Assembly (NCBI GenBank): GCA_965658435.1
Contig: CBFHSE010000035.1
Location: forward strand, 1-16,869
DNA from: JADHLN01 sp965658435
Lineage (GTDB): Bacteria > Pseudomonadota > Alphaproteobacteria > Rickettsiales > JABIRX01
DNA length: 16,869 bases
Reading direction: 5' to 3'
Both the position numbers and the translations under genes were made by a program. Positions 1 to 8,945 of this stretch are shown one piece after another (the first letter of the stretch is position 1; each line of letters opens with the position of its first letter). The notes under the pieces were generated by a model. That model ran no database searches, had not been told where the DNA came from, and was given only the letters and a program-made list of their open reading frames with translations.

Positions 1-299
1 AAATTTTTTTTTGAAATATTTGTAAAAATTGGCACAGTTACAACACCAATCATTTGGCAGGCAAAATCACATATCAACCAATTAGGCGAAGAATCACAAA
101 AAAGAGCAATTTTATCACCCTTTTTTAAACCATGCAAAATTAAATTTTCCGACAAGGAAAAAACCTTATTTGAGAAATCTTTAGTAGAATTTACAAGCCA
201 AGAACCATTTTTAAGATGGTTTGTGAATTTATTATTATTTTTATTTTTTGAAATATAAATAGCTAAATCAGCTAAAGTTTGAATGGCAGTAAAATTCAT
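1..299 (-). CDS. AMP-forming acyl-CoA synthetase, N-terminal part (runs off left edge)
   Basis: This is a partial gene: 99 codons are visible from an ATG at 299 and the frame is still open at base 1. Residues 60-94 match the N-terminal region of the AMP-binding (ANL) superfamily, in particular the long-chain acyl-CoA synthetase type. The pattern is KGDKIALF, then SPNWLICDFA, then GVVTVPIFTN at 85-94. Such enzymes activate a fatty or other carboxylic acid with ATP to an acyl-adenylate and then form the CoA thioester, usually at the inner membrane face. The ATP-binding P-loop and the C-terminal catalytic lysine domain lie outside the window, so substrate and integrity cannot be judged. No clear Shine-Dalgarno sequence precedes the ATG. 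The gene is divergent from ychF across a 104-bp gap. Confidence 0.75.
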   Translation of the reverse strand, partial: MNFTAIQTLADLAIYISKNKNNNKFTNHLKNGSWLVNSTKDFSNKVFSLSENLILHGLKKGDKIALFCDSSPNWLICDFACQMIGVVTVPIFTNISKKN

Positions 300-349
300 T
301 TTTTAAATATAATTATTAAACTCTATATCTTAGAGAAAGAAAAATTCAA

Positions 350-377
350 TTGAAAAAACTATTTTTTTTTATTAAAT
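350..377 (+). promoter_or_regulatory. Possible sigma-70-like promoter for ychF
   Basis: TTGAAA at 350-355 and TTAAAT at 372-377 are separated by 16 bases, in the divergent gap upstream of ychF. The region is so AT-rich that near-matches are common, so this is a weak suggestion. The rest of the 300-403 gap holds a short inverted repeat (CTCTA 321-325, TAGAG 331-335) and nothing else I can name. Confidence 0.25.
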
Positions 378-403
378 AAGGCTTAAATTCAACTTAAGTA
401 ATC

Positions 404-1501
404 ATGCCTTTAAAATGCGGAATAGTTGGCCTACCTAACGTTGGTAAGTCTACTTTATTTAATGCTTTAACAAACACACAAAATGCCGAGGCCGCAAACT
501 TCCCTTTTTGCACCATAGAACCAAATTCTGGCATTGTAAATGTTCCAGATGAAAGACTTAACAATATTGCAAAACTTGCAAATTCACAAAAAACAATCCC
601 AACCACTCAAGAATTTGTAGATATAGCAGGATTAGTTGCAGGGGCATCAAAAGGTGAAGGATTAGGCAATCAATTTTTAGCAAATATCAGAGAAACTGAT
701 GCAATAATTCATGTAGTACGCTGTTTCGAAGATGATGATATAACTCATGTTTCAGGCTCGATTGATGCAATACGCGACCTTGAAATTATTGAAACTGAAT
801 TAATTTTAGCTGATTTAGAATCCTTAATTAAAAAGTCAGCAAATTTAGAAAAAAAAGCCAAAAACAACCAAGATGCTAAAATAGAATTAACTCTAATTCA
901 AAAAATTATAGCCCTACTTGAACAAGGAATTGCAGCAAAAAAAATAGAATTATTAGAAGAAGAAAAAATAATTTTTAAACAATTACAATTACTTAGCAGC
1001 AAAAAAACACTCTATATATGCAATGTTGCAGAACATGAAATTAACGAAGGCAATGCTGAAAGCAAAAAAGTCCAAGAATATGCAGAAAAAAACAATGAGA
1101 TCACTGTAAATATCTCAGCAAAAATTGAAGCAGAAATATCTCTTTTAGAAGATGAAAATGAAAAAAAAGAATTTTTAAAAGAAATAGGTCAATCAGAAAT
1201 AGGGTTATCAATAATAATAAAAGAAAGCTATAAATTATTAAATTTAATTAGCTTTTTTACTGCAGGAGAAAAAGAAGCAAGAGCATGGACAATAAAAAAA
1301 CACTCAAAAGCTCCTCAGGCAGCAGGAGTAATCCACACAGATTTTGAAACAGGTTTCATCAAAGCCGAAACAATCTCATATGCTGATTACATAAGTTTTA
1401 ATGGCGAAAAAGGTGCCAAAGAAGCAGGTAAATTAAGACAAGAAGGAAAGGAATATGTAATAAATGACGGTGATATATTACATTTTAAGTTTAATAATTA
1501 A
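404..1501 (+). CDS. ychF: YchF/OLA1 family redox-regulated ATPase
   Basis: This is a full-length YchF, a universally conserved Obg-related P-loop NTPase that prefers ATP and is associated with ribosomes and stress responses. At 365 residues it has the family's usual length. Visible motifs are the Walker A loop GLPNVGKST at residues 9-17, the CTIEPN segment at 36-41, and the DxxG motif DIAG at 73-76. NVAE at 207-210 replaces the GTPase NKxD motif and is the feature linked to ATP preference. His115 in ITHVSG corresponds to the catalytic histidine described for E. coli YchF. A Glu/Lys-rich helical, probably coiled-coil, arm spans roughly 125-195. The C-terminal TGS domain includes the conserved FFTAGEKEARAWTI and APQAAGVIHTDFE segments. 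The ATG gives the canonical N-terminus, although no strong ribosome binding site is seen. The downstream gene is convergent. Confidence 0.97.
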   Translation: MPLKCGIVGLPNVGKSTLFNALTNTQNAEAANFPFCTIEPNSGIVNVPDERLNNIAKLANSQKTIPTTQEFVDIAGLVAGASKGEGLGNQFLANIRETDAIIHVVRCFEDDDITHVSGSIDAIRDLEIIETELILADLESLIKKSANLEKKAKNNQDAKIELTLIQKIIALLEQGIAAKKIELLEEEKIIFKQLQLLSSKKTLYICNVAEHEINEGNAESKKVQEYAEKNNEITVNISAKIEAEISLLEDENEKKEFLKEIGQSEIGLSIIIKESYKLLNLISFFTAGEKEARAWTIKKHSKAPQAAGVIHTDFETGFIKAETISYADYISFNGEKGAKEAGKLRQEGKEYVINDGDILHFKFNN

Positions 1502-1503
1502 AG

Positions 1504-1534
1504 ATAAGGCCTAACCCTAGAGGAAAGACCTTAT
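1504..1534. repeat. Imperfect inverted repeat between convergent ychF and phoX-like gene
   Basis: ATAAGGCC (1504-1511) and GACCTTAT (1527-1534) can form a stem with one mismatch and a 15-base loop, starting two bases after the ychF stop. It lies in the 141-bp convergent gap, where a bidirectional terminator would be expected, but it lacks a following T-run, so terminator function is only a guess. Confidence 0.3.
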
Positions 1535-1642
1535 AACCCATAGCAACTTTCACTAGCTTATAATCATGCTTTCTTACAATTCAACTATAACTATATTTTT
1601 TTTAGTTGTAAAAACAACAGCTTCACACCATATAATTGCAGC

Positions 1643-3361
1643 TTAACTTTTAGATAGAACTATTAAAGATGGTAAAGGTGGTATATTTTCAGTGAATTTA
1701 GGCCATCTTGTGCTAGGTTTTGCAAAACTTGACCCACTTGCCGGATGCTGAATTGCTAAAAATAAACTTTGATTATCAGGTGAAAATTCAGGACCACACA
1801 CTTCAGAGCCAATTGGTGTATTAAGATAGCGTGTTAAACTATTATTTTTTAGATCAAATTTATAAATACTATCTGAAATATTTCGTGTTTTTTCCATTCC
1901 ATCTGTAGCAATCCATAAATTACCTTTTTTATCAAAAGTTAAATTATCAGGATTAGCAATTACATTACAAGACTCTTCATAATTTGAGGCATCTAAAGCA
2001 ATATTCCATCTCATAATATCTGCATCATGCTCATTAACTGGATCAATTTCTAAAATATAACCATAAATATTGGGGAAATTATCTTGAAAAATATCTTTCT
2101 TTGATTTTTTGAAATTATTTGTAAGAGATATATAAATCTTATTACTCTCCGGCGAAACAACAATACCCTCAGGCCTATCTAGAGCAGTAGCACCAACATG
2201 TTTAGCGGCAATTCTAGTATCAATGTAAATATCTGCTTTGTCCACAAAGCCATTTTCTTCAGTTAAACCATTTTGACCAAAAATTAATGGTATCCACTCT
2301 AATTCACCATTCTCATAGAATTTTGCAACATATAATATTCCTTCATCTAATATATCTGGATTAAAGTTAACAGAGTCATATTTTTCTTTTGAAACAAATT
2401 TATATAAATGCTCAAAATTTTTATCATCTGTAGAATAAACAACTACATGACCAGATTTAGCTATCTTAACGGCTGCCCCCTCATGAAAAAACCTACCTAA
2501 AGAAGTCCTTTTAACAGGGGGATTTTCAGGCTTAAAAGGATCGATCTCAACTAAATAGCCAAATTTATTATATTCTCCATTATTATTAGTTATATCTAAT
2601 CTTTTATGAATTTTTTCAAAACCATATTTAGATTTATTTTTAAAATCATATGCTTTTAAACTAGCTCTCTCTCTTTCATCTTTATTCTCACCACCAAACA
2701 TCATATTAATATTTTCTTCAGCAATTAATATAGTCCCCCAAGGGGTTTTACCGCCAGCGCAATTAGCAAAACTGCCATATACAAACTCACCATTTACATC
2801 ATGCTTTGTTTTTAACCGAGAAGCTCCTCTTGCATAACCTTTAATTTCACATAAATTATTAGTTGGTGTAATCCTTCTATTATAAATAGAATTTTTATTA
2901 ATTCTCCATTTACCAGAAATTTTCTCAACTTCAAATATAGAATGCCCCATAGTCTCAAAAGCTATCTCTAGAGCTTTAACTTTATTATTTCTTAAAAACT
3001 CAGGTGGAAAAATTAATTCAGGCTGAGTATATTCATGATTCACACATAATAAACCCTTATTATCCTCACCCTCAAAAGGCATAAATGCCACATAATCATT
3101 ATTATATCCATAACATTCCCTTATCAAAGATAGAGAAGGATTATAAAAATCATAATTATTTTCTGAAAATAAATTTTCACCAAATGACACTAATAATTGA
3201 TATTTATAACCAAGATGAGTTTCTATAGTTTTACTTATCTTGGGTATAAGACCTGCATATTTAACCTTAAAAGCGAAAGCCCTATTTGCAAAATTAGTTG
3301 AACAAATAGACAAATAACTAATTGCAGAAGCTTGAATAAATTTTCTTCTTGATATATTCAC
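1643..3361 (-). CDS. PhoX/DUF839 family phosphatase-like protein with Tat signal
   Basis: This 572-residue protein belongs to the PhoX (DUF839) family, whose studied members are periplasmic Ca/Fe-dependent alkaline phosphatases. The N-terminus carries a twin-arginine motif, SRRKFI at residues 4-9. A hydrophobic stretch follows to about residue 28, with a plausible AFA cleavage site ending at residue 30, so folded export by Tat is likely. Family signatures are NHEYT at 108-112, NCAGGKTPWGT at 200-210 (Cys201 aligns with the iron-ligand cysteine region of PhoX) and AEEN at 214-217. A C-terminal block contains GPEFSPDN and then AIQHP. The start codon is GTG at 3361. No ATG, GTG or TTG lies upstream before an in-frame stop, and starting later would remove the Tat motif. 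AGG about 12 bases upstream may be the ribosome binding site. The AIQHP segment is followed by ASGSS rather than the more usual G. Phosphatase activity is inferred; only family membership is clear. Confidence 0.88.
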   Translation of the reverse strand: MNISRRKFIQASAISYLSICSTNFANRAFAFKVKYAGLIPKISKTIETHLGYKYQLLVSFGENLFSENNYDFYNPSLSLIRECYGYNNDYVAFMPFEGEDNKGLLCVNHEYTQPELIFPPEFLRNNKVKALEIAFETMGHSIFEVEKISGKWRINKNSIYNRRITPTNNLCEIKGYARGASRLKTKHDVNGEFVYGSFANCAGGKTPWGTILIAEENINMMFGGENKDERERASLKAYDFKNKSKYGFEKIHKRLDITNNNGEYNKFGYLVEIDPFKPENPPVKRTSLGRFFHEGAAVKIAKSGHVVVYSTDDKNFEHLYKFVSKEKYDSVNFNPDILDEGILYVAKFYENGELEWIPLIFGQNGLTEENGFVDKADIYIDTRIAAKHVGATALDRPEGIVVSPESNKIYISLTNNFKKSKKDIFQDNFPNIYGYILEIDPVNEHDADIMRWNIALDASNYEESCNVIANPDNLTFDKKGNLWIATDGMEKTRNISDSIYKFDLKNNSLTRYLNTPIGSEVCGPEFSPDNQSLFLAIQHPASGSSFAKPSTRWPKFTENIPPLPSLIVLSKS

Positions 3362-3393
3362 AATATTTTTAAACCTATTTAACTTATTATTAA

Positions 3394-5727
3394 ATGCAAT
3401 TTAACAAAATTAGCAATATCGAAGATGATTGGTTACAAAATATAATCAAAATATCTGATATTGGCTATTGGCAGTTAAATTTAAAAAGCAAAGAAATAAA
3501 ATGGTCAAAGCAAATATATGATATTCATCAAAAAGATTATAATTTCCATCCGACAATTGATAAAATAAAAATTTTTTACGACCAAACAGATCTCAACTCA
3601 CTTAAATCATTAATTATTAAAAATTATAAAAATAAAAATAAATTTACATTTAAATTAAAATATATTCCCAATAATAAAACGATACATCATTTAGAAGCAG
3701 ATTGTCAGTTTATATTTCAAAACAATAATTATTTATTAGTAGGTACATTAAAAGATATTTCACACATCATCAAAAAATCAAAAAATCTAGTAAAAGAATC
3801 TAAACAGCTAGAAAAACTAATAGATCATGCAGAAATTGCCAAAGGCCTTATCACTCCAAAAGGAAATTTCTTAAAAACCAACAAATCTCTTTCAGAATTA
3901 TTTGGTTACAGTAAAGATGAGCTATTAAAAATGAAACATCAAGATATAATCTATCCTGATGATCTTGAAATATCTAAAAATTTTATTGATAAAATAATTA
4001 AAAACAAAATTAACTCTTTTCAACTAGAAAAACGTTATATACACAAAAATGGCCATATTATTTACTGCCTGAAAACCATCACAGTTCTTAGAAAAAAATC
4101 TGGCCTACCTACTGAGTTAATCATAGAGTTAGTAGATATTACATCTCACAAAATAAATGAAAAAGAATTAAGCAAAACATATGATAACTTAAATCTAGCA
4201 ACAGAATCAGCAGATATTGGATTATGGGATTGGAATCTAGAAAATGGCAAAGTGTTTTACAGTGATAAATGGTGTGCAATGCTTGGCTATAAAGCCCATG
4301 AAATAAAGCCTCATTTTAGCAGCTGCGAAAAAATTCTACACCCGGACGACAAGCCAATAATAATGAAGAAATTGCAAGATTATTTTGATAATAAAATCAG
4401 TAAATATGAAGCTCAAATAAGGTTAAAAAACAAATCAGGAAATTGGTCATATATTGTGACAACTGGTAAAGTAACTAAAAAAGATGCTAATAATAAACCC
4501 CTTAGAATGATAGGTACCCATATTGATATTTCTGCACAATTGCAAAATAGCAATATATTGCATGATATTTTTAACATTTCATCAAGTAAAAATCTCTCAA
4601 GTAAAAATAAAATAAGCCATATAATTGAGAAAACATGCAATTATCTAAATATGCAAAATGCTTATATCATCAATATGCAGAATCAAAAACCTAAGATAAT
4701 TCATAAATATCAAACAACCAAAAACAACTTATATATAGACAATAAATTTCTTAATTTTTGTTACAATAAAAACGAAATCATAAATATGAATAACTGCAAT
4801 AAATTTTCCTCTAAAAATAATTTATCATCTTTTATTTCAATTCCAATATATGTTAACAGCAAAAATTATGGAATTATTTTAATAATTGGAGAAAATAGTA
4901 AAAAAAAATATAACAAAAATGCAAAAGCAATTTTAAAATTAATATGCTTATGGATTTCTGAACAAATAAAACATGAAATTCAAATCGAAAAATTAAAAAA
5001 ATCAGAAAAAAAATTAGAAATTTCTGTTAATAAATTAACAGAATCTAACGAAGATCTTGATAGGTTTGCCTATATGGCTTCACATGACCTTCAAGAACCT
5101 TTACGTATAATATTAAGCCTAACAGAAATTATAAAAAATAGATATGGCAATAATTTTGACAAAAAATTATCAAAATATTTTAATTATATTTACAATGCTG
5201 CTCATGATATGAGATCTCTTATAAAAGATTTATTAGATTATTCAAGAATTGATGAAAATAAATATAGCAACTCAAATATTAACCCAAAAAACATTATAAA
5301 AGATATAATACTAAGTTTTGAAACATCTATTAGCAATATTGAAAAAAATATTATAATAAATAACATACCAGAAATAATTCACATTAACTCTCTTTTATTT
5401 CAATTATTAATTCAAAATTTATTAAGTAACGCCATAAAATACCAACATCCAAAAAGAAAATTAAAAATTACAATTTCAGCAAAAGAAAATAACAATAATA
5501 CAGAATTCATTATTAAAGATAATGGCATTGGAATTGAGAAAGATTATTTTACTACAATTTTTGAACCTTTTAAGAGATTAAACACTAAAACAATATCAGA
5601 AGGTTCTGGAATAGGATTAGCAATTTGCAATAAAATAATAAAGAAATTTAACGGCACAATATGGGTAAAATCAGAGATAAATCAAGGATCAGAGTTTCAT
5701 TTTACCATTCCTAATAAACCTATTTAA
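3394..5727 (+). CDS. Soluble multi-PAS/GAF sensor histidine kinase
   Basis: This 777-residue sensor kinase has no membrane segment or signal peptide, so it is probably cytoplasmic. In order I see three PAS-like domains (about 15-120, 140-255 and 265-385). The third has the best PAS signature, GLWDWNLENGKVFYSDKW, ending in GTHIDIS. A GAF-like domain follows at about 400-527, containing SFISIPIYVNSKNYGIILIIG, and then a short coiled coil. The HisKA domain carries the phosphoacceptor His564 in SHDLQEPLR, as in bacteriophytochrome-type kinases. The HATPase_c domain has the N box (Asn679), G1 DNGIGIE at 709-715, F box EPFKRL and G2 GSGIGLAI at 737-744. All kinase motifs look intact. No receiver domain and no response regulator gene is present, so it is an orphan kinase here. 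It is divergent from the PhoX-like gene with 32 bp between starts, and its 3' end overlaps the convergent folB by 4 bp. The signal sensed is unknown. Confidence 0.92.
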   Translation: MQFNKISNIEDDWLQNIIKISDIGYWQLNLKSKEIKWSKQIYDIHQKDYNFHPTIDKIKIFYDQTDLNSLKSLIIKNYKNKNKFTFKLKYIPNNKTIHHLEADCQFIFQNNNYLLVGTLKDISHIIKKSKNLVKESKQLEKLIDHAEIAKGLITPKGNFLKTNKSLSELFGYSKDELLKMKHQDIIYPDDLEISKNFIDKIIKNKINSFQLEKRYIHKNGHIIYCLKTITVLRKKSGLPTELIIELVDITSHKINEKELSKTYDNLNLATESADIGLWDWNLENGKVFYSDKWCAMLGYKAHEIKPHFSSCEKILHPDDKPIIMKKLQDYFDNKISKYEAQIRLKNKSGNWSYIVTTGKVTKKDANNKPLRMIGTHIDISAQLQNSNILHDIFNISSSKNLSSKNKISHIIEKTCNYLNMQNAYIINMQNQKPKIIHKYQTTKNNLYIDNKFLNFCYNKNEIINMNNCNKFSSKNNLSSFISIPIYVNSKNYGIILIIGENSKKKYNKNAKAILKLICLWISEQIKHEIQIEKLKKSEKKLEISVNKLTESNEDLDRFAYMASHDLQEPLRIILSLTEIIKNRYGNNFDKKLSKYFNYIYNAAHDMRSLIKDLLDYSRIDENKYSNSNINPKNIIKDIILSFETSISNIEKNIIINNIPEIIHINSLLFQLLIQNLLSNAIKYQHPKRKLKITISAKENNNNTEFIIKDNGIGIEKDYFTTIFEPFKRLNTKTISEGSGIGLAICNKIIKKFNGTIWVKSEINQGSEFHFTIPNKPI

Positions 5728-6080
5728 GAATTTCTAATAAATCTAGAGTTTACAACTATTTTTTTGGCCTTCTTAATAATTCCTAATTTATGAATTGATA
5801 TGTTTAACTGATCAATTAAAGGAAAATATATCAATAAATCTTCGCCAAGATCAGAAATTAATTTCTCAATTAGATTATAATCTTTATTATATAAAAAACC
5901 GTCTATTTTTTTAACAATATTATCATAATCTATAGTATAATTTACATCATCATTTTTAACAGCATCACCAGGATCAAATTCTATTTCTAAGCTTATTAAT
6001 ATATCACATTTAGATTCTTTTTCATGTGGATATACCCCCAAAATTACCTTAGCTTGATATTCTTCAATTATTAACTTCAT
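5724..6080 (-). CDS. folB: Dihydroneopterin aldolase
   Basis: FolB converts 7,8-dihydroneopterin to 6-hydroxymethyl-dihydropterin and glycolaldehyde in folate synthesis. The 118-residue length is typical. The family pattern is present: GVYPHEKE with Glu20 (equivalent to the active-site glutamate near residue 22 of the S. aureus enzyme), YTIDYDNI with Tyr52, NLIEKL with the pterin-binding Glu72, and ISIHK with Lys98 at the catalytic lysine position. The HKLG stretch replaces the more usual KP after the lysine. The ATG lies inside the last 17 bases of the upstream PfkB-family gene, so the two are probably translationally coupled. Its stop overlaps the convergent kinase gene by 4 bases, leaving no room for a dedicated intergenic terminator. 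No other folate gene is visible. Confidence 0.88.
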   Translation of the reverse strand: MKLIIEEYQAKVILGVYPHEKESKCDILISLEIEFDPGDAVKNDDVNYTIDYDNIVKKIDGFLYNKDYNLIEKLISDLGEDLLIYFPLIDQLNISIHKLGIIKKAKKIVVNSRFIRNS

Positions 6081-7083
6081 TACAAAGATTTAAATCACTA
6101 TTAATATCTAAATTATTAGGTCTTGCTCCCATATTCACAACAATCTGTCCTGCTATATAATTGGCATTATTTGCTGCTGAAAAGAAATCATTTTTTTTAA
6201 CTATTTTAGCTAAAAAACCTGCTGCAAAAGAATCCCCTGCACCAGTACTATCAATCGCTTTTAATTTTCTAGTAGGAACATTAAAATATTCTTCTTCTAA
6301 TATAACTACCGCTCCTTCGATATTTTTAGTAATTATTATAGATTTGATATTGCTATTTTTAATTTTATCCTGAAGGATTTTAATCTTAGATGGCTCACTT
6401 AAGTCAATATTATAACAAGATTTAATTTCGTCTTCATTAGCAAAAATTAAATCTACATAATTATCACATAAAAAATGAAATTTTTCAAAATTTCTTTCCA
6501 CACAAAAAGAATCAGATAAAGAAAAAGCTATTTTTATATTTTTGCTTTTTGCATCTTCTATAAATGGAATAATTTCATTAACTGTATTATTATTATCCCA
6601 TAAATAACCCTCTAGATATATATATTTCAAGTCAGAAAACTCTTCTAATATTCCATCTTTAATCATTATATCTGATGCACAACCTAAATAAGTACACATT
6701 GTTCTTTCACCATCTGGAGTAATCAAAATAATTGATTTAGCAGTATCAGAATTTAAATTATTATTTACATTTAAAAATTTAACACCTGCTTCATCTAGCT
6801 CATCTGCGTATTTTTTACCATAATAATCATTAGCTACATTACCAATAAATGCGGCATTGATATTCTGCATTTTAAGTAAAAAAGCCGTGTTTGCGGCTGA
6901 CCCACCTGAAGATAAAACAAAATCAAAATTATTTTTTTTTAATATATCTAGAATGTTATTTATTTGTTCTATATCACATAAAATCATAGAACCTTTAACA
7001 AGGTCTAAATTATCTATAATATCATCAGAAACCTTGCATAACAGGTCACAGATTGCATTACCAATTGTAAGTATTTCAGTCAT
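6064..7083 (-). CDS. PfkB-family carbohydrate/nucleoside kinase (adenosine kinase-like)
   Basis: This 339-residue ribokinase-family (PfkB) kinase transfers phosphate from ATP to a sugar or nucleoside hydroxyl. Visible motifs are the N-terminal GNAICDLL segment followed by GSMILCD, the substrate-binding GGSAANT at 60-66, and the C-terminal PfkB signature DSTGAGDSFAAGF beginning at residue 278. Asp284 is the expected catalytic base and GAGD forms the anion hole. The GNAI(V)D...GSM pattern resembles alphaproteobacterial proteins annotated as adenosine kinase, but substrate cannot be fixed from sequence, so I give no symbol. It starts with ATG 53 bp downstream of virD4 on the same strand and overlaps folB by 17 bp, so it may belong to the end of the T4SS transcript or have its own promoter. 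A perfect CATTTTAAAATG palindrome sits in the gap at 7107-7118. Confidence 0.87.
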   Translation of the reverse strand: MTEILTIGNAICDLLCKVSDDIIDNLDLVKGSMILCDIEQINNILDILKKNNFDFVLSSGGSAANTAFLLKMQNINAAFIGNVANDYYGKKYADELDEAGVKFLNVNNNLNSDTAKSIILITPDGERTMCTYLGCASDIMIKDGILEEFSDLKYIYLEGYLWDNNNTVNEIIPFIEDAKSKNIKIAFSLSDSFCVERNFEKFHFLCDNYVDLIFANEDEIKSCYNIDLSEPSKIKILQDKIKNSNIKSIIITKNIEGAVVILEEEYFNVPTRKLKAIDSTGAGDSFAAGFLAKIVKKNDFFSAANNANYIAGQIVVNMGARPNNLDINSDLNLCNEVNN

Positions 7084-7136
7084 TATCTATTTTTTCTACA
7101 AAAATACATTTTAAAATGATTTATTCAACTTTTCTT

Positions 7137-8900
7137 TTAGGACTCATTTTGAGCTTTTGGCAAGCTTGATCTGCCAGGAATATATGGTTCCTGAGTAGGG
7201 ATATGTATTTGTTTTAATAATTTCTTGGTAAAAAACTTATCTTTATAATAAATAATTTTCTTACTTTTGATTGGAGGACTTGCCTCAATAAGTAAAATTT
7301 GCTCCTCTCTTGGTAAATTTATAACCTCTTGCGGCAATAATAAAGCTCTTTGAGTTTCAGAAACATGTAATGAACGTGAGGCTGGATTTAAATCAAAAAA
7401 CCTAGGTTTGTTCTGCGATTCCTGAGTAACCGTCTTATTACCAATTAACTGAGAAATTAAATTAGCTGTTTCTACGTTATTTGCCGCAAAAGTAACACGA
7501 TATGTTGAATTAGATAAAAATGAATTCATTCCTGATTCCTCATAAATACCCTTTAATTGTTCAGTATCTTGAATTATCAGAAATAACCTAACTTTATAAC
7601 CTCTAAAATAAGCTATCCCTGTTTGAAATTGTTCCATTTTACCTAAAGTTGGAAACTCATCCATTACATACATCACCCCATATTTATCTTTCTTTGTTGG
7701 CATTTTTGCTGATAATGCAGCAGCAGTTTGCTGGTAAAATATTTTCATTAATGGTTGCAATCTCTTAATATTATCAGGAGTTAGACCAACATAAACAGTT
7801 GTAGGTATTTGCTTAAATGTTCTAACATCAAAATCACTTCTTGCCGTAGTTGCATCAATTAAAGGATTAGCCCATAATTCAAGAGATGAATTTGCAGTAG
7901 AGATAACACCTGATCTTTCTTTATCCGCCTTTTGTAAAAAAGCTGCAATATTCATATATGCTACAGGATGAATATCTTTACCCATTGTATCAAGAACAAC
8001 TGCCAAATTATAAACAACATCATCACTTCTTAAAGTTCTTACCACCTCACCAAAAGACTTAATCTTAGAATCATCTGCAATTAAATATAGCATTACCCCT
8101 ACAATCAAACTTCGTGATTCATTTTGCCAAAATTCTTGCTCGGGTAGAAGCAAATTTGCAATTTTTTGGACATCATCAACCATTTGCCCCATATTTCTAC
8201 TCACAAAATCAAGAGGATTATAACAATGGCTAACACCCATAGGGTCAGCAGGGTTCCAAAGAAAAACTCTTTGTTTTAATTTTTTTTGTCTATAACCAGA
8301 TGTTAACTCATAATTTTCCAGCTTAATATCATGAACCAAAACAGAATCACGCCAAAATAATAAATTAGGTATAACAAAACCCACACCCTTTCCAGATCCA
8401 GTTGGTGCAAATAATAAGGTATGTTGAAAGCCATCTGCAATAAGATATCCTGAGTTATCTCTTCCCAATAAAATCCCGTGTTTAGATCGAAGCTTGGCTT
8501 TTTTCTTATCTTTTTCTGTTGCCCATCTTGCATCTCCATGAATTTTTTCTTTTGCTTTAAATGGTCTAAAATCCAATATTGGGGCCCTAAATAAGAAAAA
8601 TAATAATAACAATGTTCCTGATGGAGCAAAAGTTGAAATTCTTAACTTAAGCAGAAAATAATCTTTAGTTTCAAGAGTAATATTATCTTTATATTGGTAC
8701 CAAAACTGCCAATAATACTCAAAATATTTCCATAAAAGTAGTATTTTTTTTTGTATATTACTTTGATTTAAAACAGCCTGTAACTTTCCAGGACCATTAA
8801 TCATTAATATTGCACCTCCTGTTGTTACCAAAAAACATAAAAAAATTAAAGTACTAAATAATATGAAAAATATGATAAAATTCTTAACTCTATAATCCAT
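7137..8900 (-). CDS. virD4: Type IV secretion coupling protein VirD4
   Basis: VirD4 (TraG family) is the inner-membrane ATPase that recruits substrates to the type IV secretion channel. The 587-residue protein has two N-terminal membrane segments, about residues 8-33 and 91-109. The family signature HGDARWAT is at 121-128. Walker A APTGSGKG is at 165-172, followed by FVIPNLL, and the Walker B motif MDEFPTLGK carries Asp414-Glu415. The length is close to that of rickettsial VirD4. The ATG at 8900 is preceded by GGTGA six bases upstream, a reasonable ribosome binding site. It lies 45 bp downstream of virB11 and is the last of the five T4SS genes here, the normal Rickettsiales order. All ATPase motifs are intact. 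Confidence 0.96.
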   Translation of the reverse strand: MDYRVKNFIIFFILFSTLIFLCFLVTTGGAILMINGPGKLQAVLNQSNIQKKILLLWKYFEYYWQFWYQYKDNITLETKDYFLLKLRISTFAPSGTLLLLFFLFRAPILDFRPFKAKEKIHGDARWATEKDKKKAKLRSKHGILLGRDNSGYLIADGFQHTLLFAPTGSGKGVGFVIPNLLFWRDSVLVHDIKLENYELTSGYRQKKLKQRVFLWNPADPMGVSHCYNPLDFVSRNMGQMVDDVQKIANLLLPEQEFWQNESRSLIVGVMLYLIADDSKIKSFGEVVRTLRSDDVVYNLAVVLDTMGKDIHPVAYMNIAAFLQKADKERSGVISTANSSLELWANPLIDATTARSDFDVRTFKQIPTTVYVGLTPDNIKRLQPLMKIFYQQTAAALSAKMPTKKDKYGVMYVMDEFPTLGKMEQFQTGIAYFRGYKVRLFLIIQDTEQLKGIYEESGMNSFLSNSTYRVTFAANNVETANLISQLIGNKTVTQESQNKPRFFDLNPASRSLHVSETQRALLLPQEVINLPREEQILLIEASPPIKSKKIIYYKDKFFTKKLLKQIHIPTQEPYIPGRSSLPKAQNES

Positions 8901-8945
8901 AATAAATCACCAACAACCTATTAATTAAAATATTATATTTTTTAA

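Noticed and set aside
1582..1618. Stem-loops CAACTA/TAGTTG and GTTGT/ACAAC as terminator of ychF or the PhoX-like gene
   Set aside because: The two stems compete with each other, the T-run lies in the loop rather than after the stem, and both are short.
1643..3361. Lipoprotein reading of the PhoX-like signal peptide (Cys20)
   Set aside because: The residues before the cysteine (LSI) do not fit a lipobox, and the twin-arginine motif plus AFA site explains the N-terminus better.
6857..7114. Plus-strand 85-codon reading frame
   Set aside because: It is antisense to the start of the PfkB-family gene, whose conserved GNAI and GGSAANT motifs occupy this stretch.
8303..8629. Minus-strand 108-codon reading frame
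   Set aside because: It lies inside virD4 in another frame and has no recognisable domain, while virD4 motifs run through the same bases.
8927..8941. 15-base odd palindrome AAAATATTATATTTT between virB11 and virD4
   Set aside because: In DNA this AT-rich, 7-bp AT-only palindromes should occur by chance several times in the window. Without repetition or a T-run there is no case for function.
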